Positions 31,175-33,656 of a stretch of DNA of 33,656 nt are shown here, piece by piece; within the stretch, counting starts at the first letter, position 1, and each line of letters begins with the position of its first letter. This stretch comes from Candidatus Omnitrophota bacterium (GTDB taxonomy: Bacteria; Omnitrophota; Omnitrophia; JAHJGZ01; JAFGJY01): NCBI GenBank assembly GCA_016928875.1, contig JAFGJY010000114.1, positions 1 to 33,656 on the forward strand. The letters are read 5' to 3'. The notes below the pieces were generated by a model, which ran no database searches, was not told the DNA's origin, and worked only from the letters and a program-made list of their open reading frames with translations. The translations under genes and the position numbers were made by a program.

Positions 31175-31272
31175 TCACAAAATGCGATAAATCTAACAAG
31201 AATTAATCAACAAATACCATTAAATAACACTATGATGATTTCATGCTGAACGTCTTTCAGATCAAGATAATG

Positions 31273-31881
31273 TTAATTTCTAGCGAGAATAACGAATAAA
31301 TACTCATGTCTTTTCGGATCAACCCCGCCATCGAGGACACGAAATCCGATAGGATCTACAGCGTTTTGAATAGAATCAACATTATCAAAAAATAGATACT
31401 CACTATGAAGTGACCGCGGATGTCGTTGAGGATACAGTGATGTTGCAGTACTTAAGAGGGTATACCCTGCTCCGCGCATGACCCGTCGCGCTTCCTGAAG
31501 TGCATGCCACCGACGATCTCCGATATAAGAAAATATTGAAAAAAAGATAAAATCAAATGCCTCATCCTGAAACGGCCATGGCTGTGTAACATCCATTTCC
31601 TTGAATGTAACGTTATCGATCCCTCTCTTTTTACATAACAGCCGTCCCGCATCAAGATAGATGGTCACATTGTCAATACACACGATCGAATGACCGTTAG
31701 CATGGATCGGGAACGCTTCTCTCCCATTGCCGGAGCCAAGCACCAGCACGTCGCTCGGCCTCGTAAGGTATTTATCGACCAACTCCTTTTCTTTGGTGAA
31801 GTAGCCGAACTCGAAATTCTCTCGAGCAGCAAACAATGTTCCCCAGGGGAACGTCTTTTTTATGCGTTCTTCTTTCTTCAT
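31273..31881 (-). CDS. Class I SAM-dependent methyltransferase, unknown substrate
   Basis: 202 residues. SAM-binding motif I is 'VLVLGSGNGREAFPI', the acidic motif II is 'IVCIDNVTIYLDAGRL', then 'VTFKEMDVTQPWPFQDEAFDFIFFSIFSYIG' (motif III/IV) and 'ALQEARRVMRGAGYTLLST' (post-motif). This is a compact UbiE/Methyltransf_11-type fold. The N-terminal 45 residues ('KKTFPWGTLFAARENFEFGYFTKEKELVDKYL') may contact the substrate, which cannot be deduced. No membrane segment. The gene lies between ydbH and the zinc-ribbon gene with gaps of more than 100 bases on each side, so it is probably transcribed alone. Confidence 0.82.
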   Translation of the reverse strand: MKKEERIKKTFPWGTLFAARENFEFGYFTKEKELVDKYLTRPSDVLVLGSGNGREAFPIHANGHSIVCIDNVTIYLDAGRLLCKKRGIDNVTFKEMDVTQPWPFQDEAFDFIFFSIFSYIGDRRWHALQEARRVMRGAGYTLLSTATSLYPQRHPRSLHSEYLFFDNVDSIQNAVDPIGFRVLDGGVDPKRHEYLFVILARN

Positions 31882-32005
31882 AACATAATACGAGCTTCAG
31901 ATACAGCAATAATACAAAATGTAACTATTGCCGCATAAATAATAATTTTTAAAATTGGTGTATTCACGGAAGAGAATTATAAACAGGACGTATAAATACA
32001 TGCGT

Positions 32006-32353
32006 TTATTTTTCCCAAAAAAACGGGAATGGCTCTTTTAATGTAGAAACAAAGCGCCACCAGATCGCATGACCTATGATCCATAAAACAAGGCACACGA
32101 AGATCAATACATGATCTTTGTCCAGATCGTAGCCCATTTTTGAGAAGGTATGAATGTACAAAAAAATCAAAGGAATAGAAAGTATGATGTAACTGTAAGT
32201 CGTAAACGCAGACTCCTGGCACAGGGTCCCGCAGGAAGGGCATTCGAAAACAGGGAGAGTCCTTCGCCACATATTTTTCCAAAAGAACTTAAATATCCCC
32301 TTAAAATAGGTTACATAAGAGATTTGTTTGTTACACTTGTAACATTGTGCCAT
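32006..32353 (-). CDS. Small zinc-ribbon membrane protein (CxxC-(x)n-CxxC type)
   Basis: 115 residues. The N-terminal 'CYKCNKQISYVTYFKG...FECPSCGTLCQES' supplies two CxxC knuckles about 35 residues apart for one zinc ion, followed by two membrane helices ('YSYIILSIPLIFLYIHTF' and 'HVLIFVCLVLWIIGHAIWW'). The layout is like the TIGR04104 'cxxc_20_cxxc' group seen in Firmicutes, whose function is unknown. ATG 32353 has an AAGGAG site. Its upstream region ends at the repeat at 32398, the left border of the ssrA-associated islet. Confidence 0.7.
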   Translation of the reverse strand: MAQCYKCNKQISYVTYFKGIFKFFWKNMWRRTLPVFECPSCGTLCQESAFTTYSYIILSIPLIFLYIHTFSKMGYDLDKDHVLIFVCLVLWIIGHAIWWRFVSTLKEPFPFFWEK

Positions 32354-32397
32354 TCAAAGTTTCTCCTTAAAATGATACTTTAGAGATTAGTTAGTAA

Positions 32398-32427
32398 TGG
32401 TGGAGGCGAATGCAACCAATTCGCACC
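32398..32427. repeat. ssrA-end-like repeat, copy A (possible attachment-site remnant)
   Basis: TGGTGGAGGCG (32398-32408), identical to the first 11 bases of copy B at 33379. It is followed by GCGAAT / ATTCGC with a 7-base loop, an arm of T-stem-loop size. Read on the minus strand it ends CGCCTCCACCA like a tRNA-type 3' end. Beyond the first 11 bases it differs from the tmRNA sequence. Confidence 0.45.
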
Positions 32428-32436
32428 TTTTGCGCC

Positions 32437-32658
32437 TGCCCGCCGAAGCACGCTTCAGAGGACTTCTATATCCAGCGAAGGTGGGAGATCAGTCTCCATA
32501 TCAATATCCACCCTGTCAAAGATGTTCCATAGTATCAAAAGATCTCCAGAAAAGTAAGACAATTACGAGAACTTGGTATGACCTTTAAAGCCATTGCAGA
32601 ATCGCTTGGAGTCGACACGAAAACAGTTATAAAAGCCTATCGGTTGAGCAAATATTAA
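32437..32658 (+). pseudogene. Degraded C-terminal fragment, probably of a site-specific recombinase
   Basis: Read in one plus-strand frame the segment gives 'EISLHINIHPVKDVP', an in-frame TAG at 32530, then 'YQKISRKVRQLRELGMTFKAIAESLG...KTVIKAYRLSKY' and a TAA at 32656. The last part is a typical helix-turn-helix ('QLRELGMTFKAIAESLGVDTKTV') of the kind that closes large serine recombinases. No start codon with a ribosome site and no catalytic domain are present, so this is a relic. Its position right next to copy A of the ssrA-end repeat fits an integrase left behind by an old insertion. The recombinase identity is from memory of the motif; a stand-alone HTH remnant is the alternative. Confidence 0.45.
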
Positions 32659-32948
32659 CTTGCCTTCAAAACGGCGACTTCAGATTGCAACTTTTTTCCA
32701 AGCTTATCAGCCTGGACCTCAAGATCGTAATGCGACTGCAAATTGAGCCAAAATTCAGCATTCATCTCAAAAAAGCGTCCTAACCTTAAAGCTGTATCTG
32801 CAGAAATCGATCTCTTCCCGTGAACGATTTCATTAATCCGTCTTGCAGGTACACTTATCGCTTGAGCCAGCTTGTATTGACTGATCTCCATAGGTTTCAG
32901 AAACTCTTCGAACAATATCTCGCCTGGATGTATCGATTTAATCTTCAT
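32655..32948 (-). CDS. higA: HigA-family antitoxin (HTH transcription repressor)
   Basis: 97 residues: 'IHPGEILFEEFLKPMEISQYKLAQAISVPARRINEIVHGKRSISADTALRLGRFFEMNAEFWLNLQSHYDLE' is the standard HigA/VapI Xre-type DNA-binding domain. It neutralises HigB by direct binding and represses the operon. An AGGAGG site precedes ATG 32948; it lies nine bases after the higB stop, in the toxin-first order usual for higBA. Its stop overlaps the end of the recombinase relic on the other strand by a few bases. Confidence 0.95.
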   Translation of the reverse strand: MKIKSIHPGEILFEEFLKPMEISQYKLAQAISVPARRINEIVHGKRSISADTALRLGRFFEMNAEFWLNLQSHYDLEVQADKLGKKLQSEVAVLKAS

Positions 32949-32957
32949 AGTAACCTC

Positions 32958-33239
32958 CTAATGATAATCTTCTATTTGTACATCATATGCATTTCCATTT
33001 TCCCATTTAAAACATAATCGCCATTGATCATTAACTCGAACGCTCCATGCTCCTTTACGATCTCCCGTAAGCGGCTTTAAACGATTTCCTGGCGGAACTC
33101 TCAAATCATTTACATCTACAGCAGCATGAAGCATTACAAGCTTCATTAACATAGTTCTCTTTACGTTAGCGGGGAATTTCTTTACAGTCTTTCTATTAAA
33201 GAGCTCTTTAGTATTTTTGCATTTAAATGTCTTTATCAT
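32958..33239 (-). CDS. higB: HigB-family toxin (RelE-like mRNA interferase)
   Basis: 93 residues from ATG 33239: 'MIKTFKCKNTKELFNRKTVKKFP', 'VMLHAAVDVNDLRVPPGNRLKPLTGDRKGAWSVRVNDQWRLCFKWENGNAYDVQIEDYH'. This is the compact RelE/ParE fold of HigB toxins, which cut mRNA on the ribosome; the conserved 'GAWSVRVNDQWRLCF' carries the usual basic and aromatic residues. The longer track start (GTG 33260) would begin between the -35 and -10 boxes and is rejected. The operator and promoter lie directly upstream, and there is no room for a 5' leader. Confidence 0.93.
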   Translation of the reverse strand: MIKTFKCKNTKELFNRKTVKKFPANVKRTMLMKLVMLHAAVDVNDLRVPPGNRLKPLTGDRKGAWSVRVNDQWRLCFKWENGNAYDVQIEDYH

Positions 33240-33245
33240 GCACAA

Positions 33246-33285
33246 ATAATAACACATCACGTTAATAACGTCAACCGTTATTAAC
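33246..33285 (-). promoter_or_regulatory. higBA promoter and palindromic operator
   Basis: Minus strand: TTGACG (33269-33274), 17-base spacer, TATTAT (33246-33251), then six bases to the higB ATG. A perfect inverted repeat GTTAATAACG / CGTTATTAAC with a five-base centre (33261-33285) covers the -35 box, and a third partial copy (AACGTTAT) lies just upstream. This is a textbook HigA autoregulation site. Confidence 0.8.
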
Positions 33286-33325
33286 GAAAAACGTTATCAT
33301 TGATAAAACACCAAGCACAAAAAAA

Positions 33326-33348
33326 GACGCTCTTTTGAGCGTCTTTTT
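33326..33348. terminator. Bidirectional terminator upstream of higBA
   Basis: GACGCTC, loop TTTT, GAGCGTC with A-run on one side and TTTTT on the other. It insulates higBA from transcription coming from ssrA. Confidence 0.85.
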
Positions 33349-33378
33349 AACTTAAAGTGCGACTATGAGTTACATAAA

Positions 33379-33395
33379 TGGTGGAGGCGGTGGGA
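33379..33395. repeat. ssrA 3'-end repeat, copy B (with encoded CCA)
   Basis: TGGTGGAGGCGGTGGGA. Its last 14 bases (TGGAGGCGGTGGGA) match exactly the ssrA end at 33575-33588. Read on the minus strand it gives TCCCACCGCCTCCACCA, a complete tmRNA end including CCA, but the rest of the T-arm is missing. It looks like a displaced gene end, as left by insertion of an element at ssrA. Confidence 0.65.
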
Positions 33396-33534
33396 CATTT
33401 TCGCCTACAGTCATCACTTCCTGTGATTCCTTGCGTCGACTTCCCTTCGTTCGCTGACGCCGTCTGTCCTGACGGCTTTTCCTCCCCTAAGGTCGGCGCT
33501 CACTGCGCTGCAATTCCCACTTTAGCCTAAATTT
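33396..33534. other. Gene-free stretch between the two ssrA-end copies
   Basis: No ORF of note. It contains a small hairpin GCCGTC/GACGGC and a second GCAATTCCCAC fragment of the tmRNA T-arm (33510-33520). It is probably residue of insertion and deletion at the ssrA end. Confidence 0.4.
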
Positions 33535-33566
33535 AAAAGGGGATGACACCTTTCGGCATCATCCCC
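33535..33566 (-). terminator. Terminator of ssrA
   Basis: Minus strand: GGGGATGA ... TCATCCCC with inner CC/GG pairs, followed by TTTT. It begins a few bases after the tmRNA 3' end. Confidence 0.7.
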
Positions 33567-33574
33567 TTTAAAAA

Positions 33575-33656
33575 TGGAGGCGGTGGGAATTGCACCCACG
33601 TCCAATGAAGTTACCTTAGCAAGTAGCTACATGCTTAGTTTATCATTGATTTAACC
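33575..33656 (-). ncRNA. ssrA: tmRNA (ssrA), 3' part; 5' part beyond the window
   Basis: The minus strand reads AACTAAGCATGTAG ... GGACGTGGG-TGCAATT-CCCAC-CGCCTCCA. 'ACTAAGCATGTAG' followed by a last pseudoknot region and an alanine-tRNA-like T-arm and acceptor strand is the standard end of tmRNA, which rescues stalled ribosomes together with SmpB. The acceptor strand CGCCTCC plus discriminator A ends at 33575; the CCA is not encoded here (ATTT follows). The T-loop reads TGCAATT, where TTCAANT is usual. The tag peptide and 5' end are outside the window. Confidence 0.88.

Noticed and set aside
32397-32588. 63-aa plus-strand ORF
   Set aside because: It is in a different frame from the recombinase relic, begins inside the ssrA-end repeat and has no domain.
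33240-33260. Longer N-terminus for HigB (track start 33260)
   Set aside because: The extra codons lie on the -10 region and operator; the family begins at MIKTFK.

Overview
The window looks like a chromosomal segment of an uncultured Gram-negative bacterium. An outer membrane is implied by lipid A enzymes (LpxA and an LpxL/HtrB-like acyltransferase), an RND pump with a TolC-type partner, a YdbH-YnbE-YdbL inter-membrane system, lipoproteins and many signal peptides. Gene content and intergenic style (numerous GGGG-headed palindromes, DUF2341/LamG surface proteins, large orphan exported proteins) recall Omnitrophota or related lineages. That taxonomic guess is inference; no rRNA gene or ribosomal protein gene is present to test it. 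Nearly everything is on the minus strand; the only convincing plus-strand CDS is at 1140-1472.

Layout, left to right. 1-1530: start of a DUF3137 protein, a lipoprotein, and a small secreted protein divergent from it, with two facing sigma70-type promoters. 1531-2610: repeat-rich DNA around a YkgJ/DUF3109-type cysteine-cluster gene. 2611-7700: an apparent seven-gene operon read leftward: lpxA, an FMN-dependent nitronate-monooxygenase/FabK-like enzyme, an LpxL-like acyltransferase, two small membrane-anchored unknowns separated by twin hairpins, a SYLF protein and lemA. 7843-9693: a second SYLF protein and an unusual DUF1016-nuclease fusion. 9868-12443: an operon of a periplasmic 22-residue-repeat protein, beta-carbonic anhydrase, an RlmB-type rRNA methylase and an HD hydrolase. 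12597-16679: three exported proteins, two of which share a C-terminal tail. 16722-21330: RND pump and TolC, with no adaptor. 21471-22575: a RAYT-type transposase bounded by perfect 26-bp inverted repeats. 22643-26110: a 1155-aa modular surface protein. 26370-29255: a DEAD-box helicase and a radical SAM protein. 29476-31162: ydbH-ynbE-ydbL. 31273-32353: a methyltransferase and a small zinc-ribbon membrane protein. 32398-33656: the 3' end of the tmRNA gene (ssrA), next to two further copies of its terminal sequence that bracket a higBA toxin-antitoxin pair and a recombinase remnant.

The unifying theme is envelope biogenesis: lipid A acylation, lipid traffic between membranes, efflux and surface display. 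Inserted among these genes are small selfish elements (RAYT, palindromic repeats, an ssrA-targeted islet). The observations most worth following are the compact YdbH-YnbE-YdbL operon, the DUF1016-SNase fusion, the triplicated ssrA 3' end, the shared C-terminal tail of two adjacent surface proteins, and promoters that place the start codon at or almost at the transcription start. No CRISPR array, riboswitch or prophage was seen.
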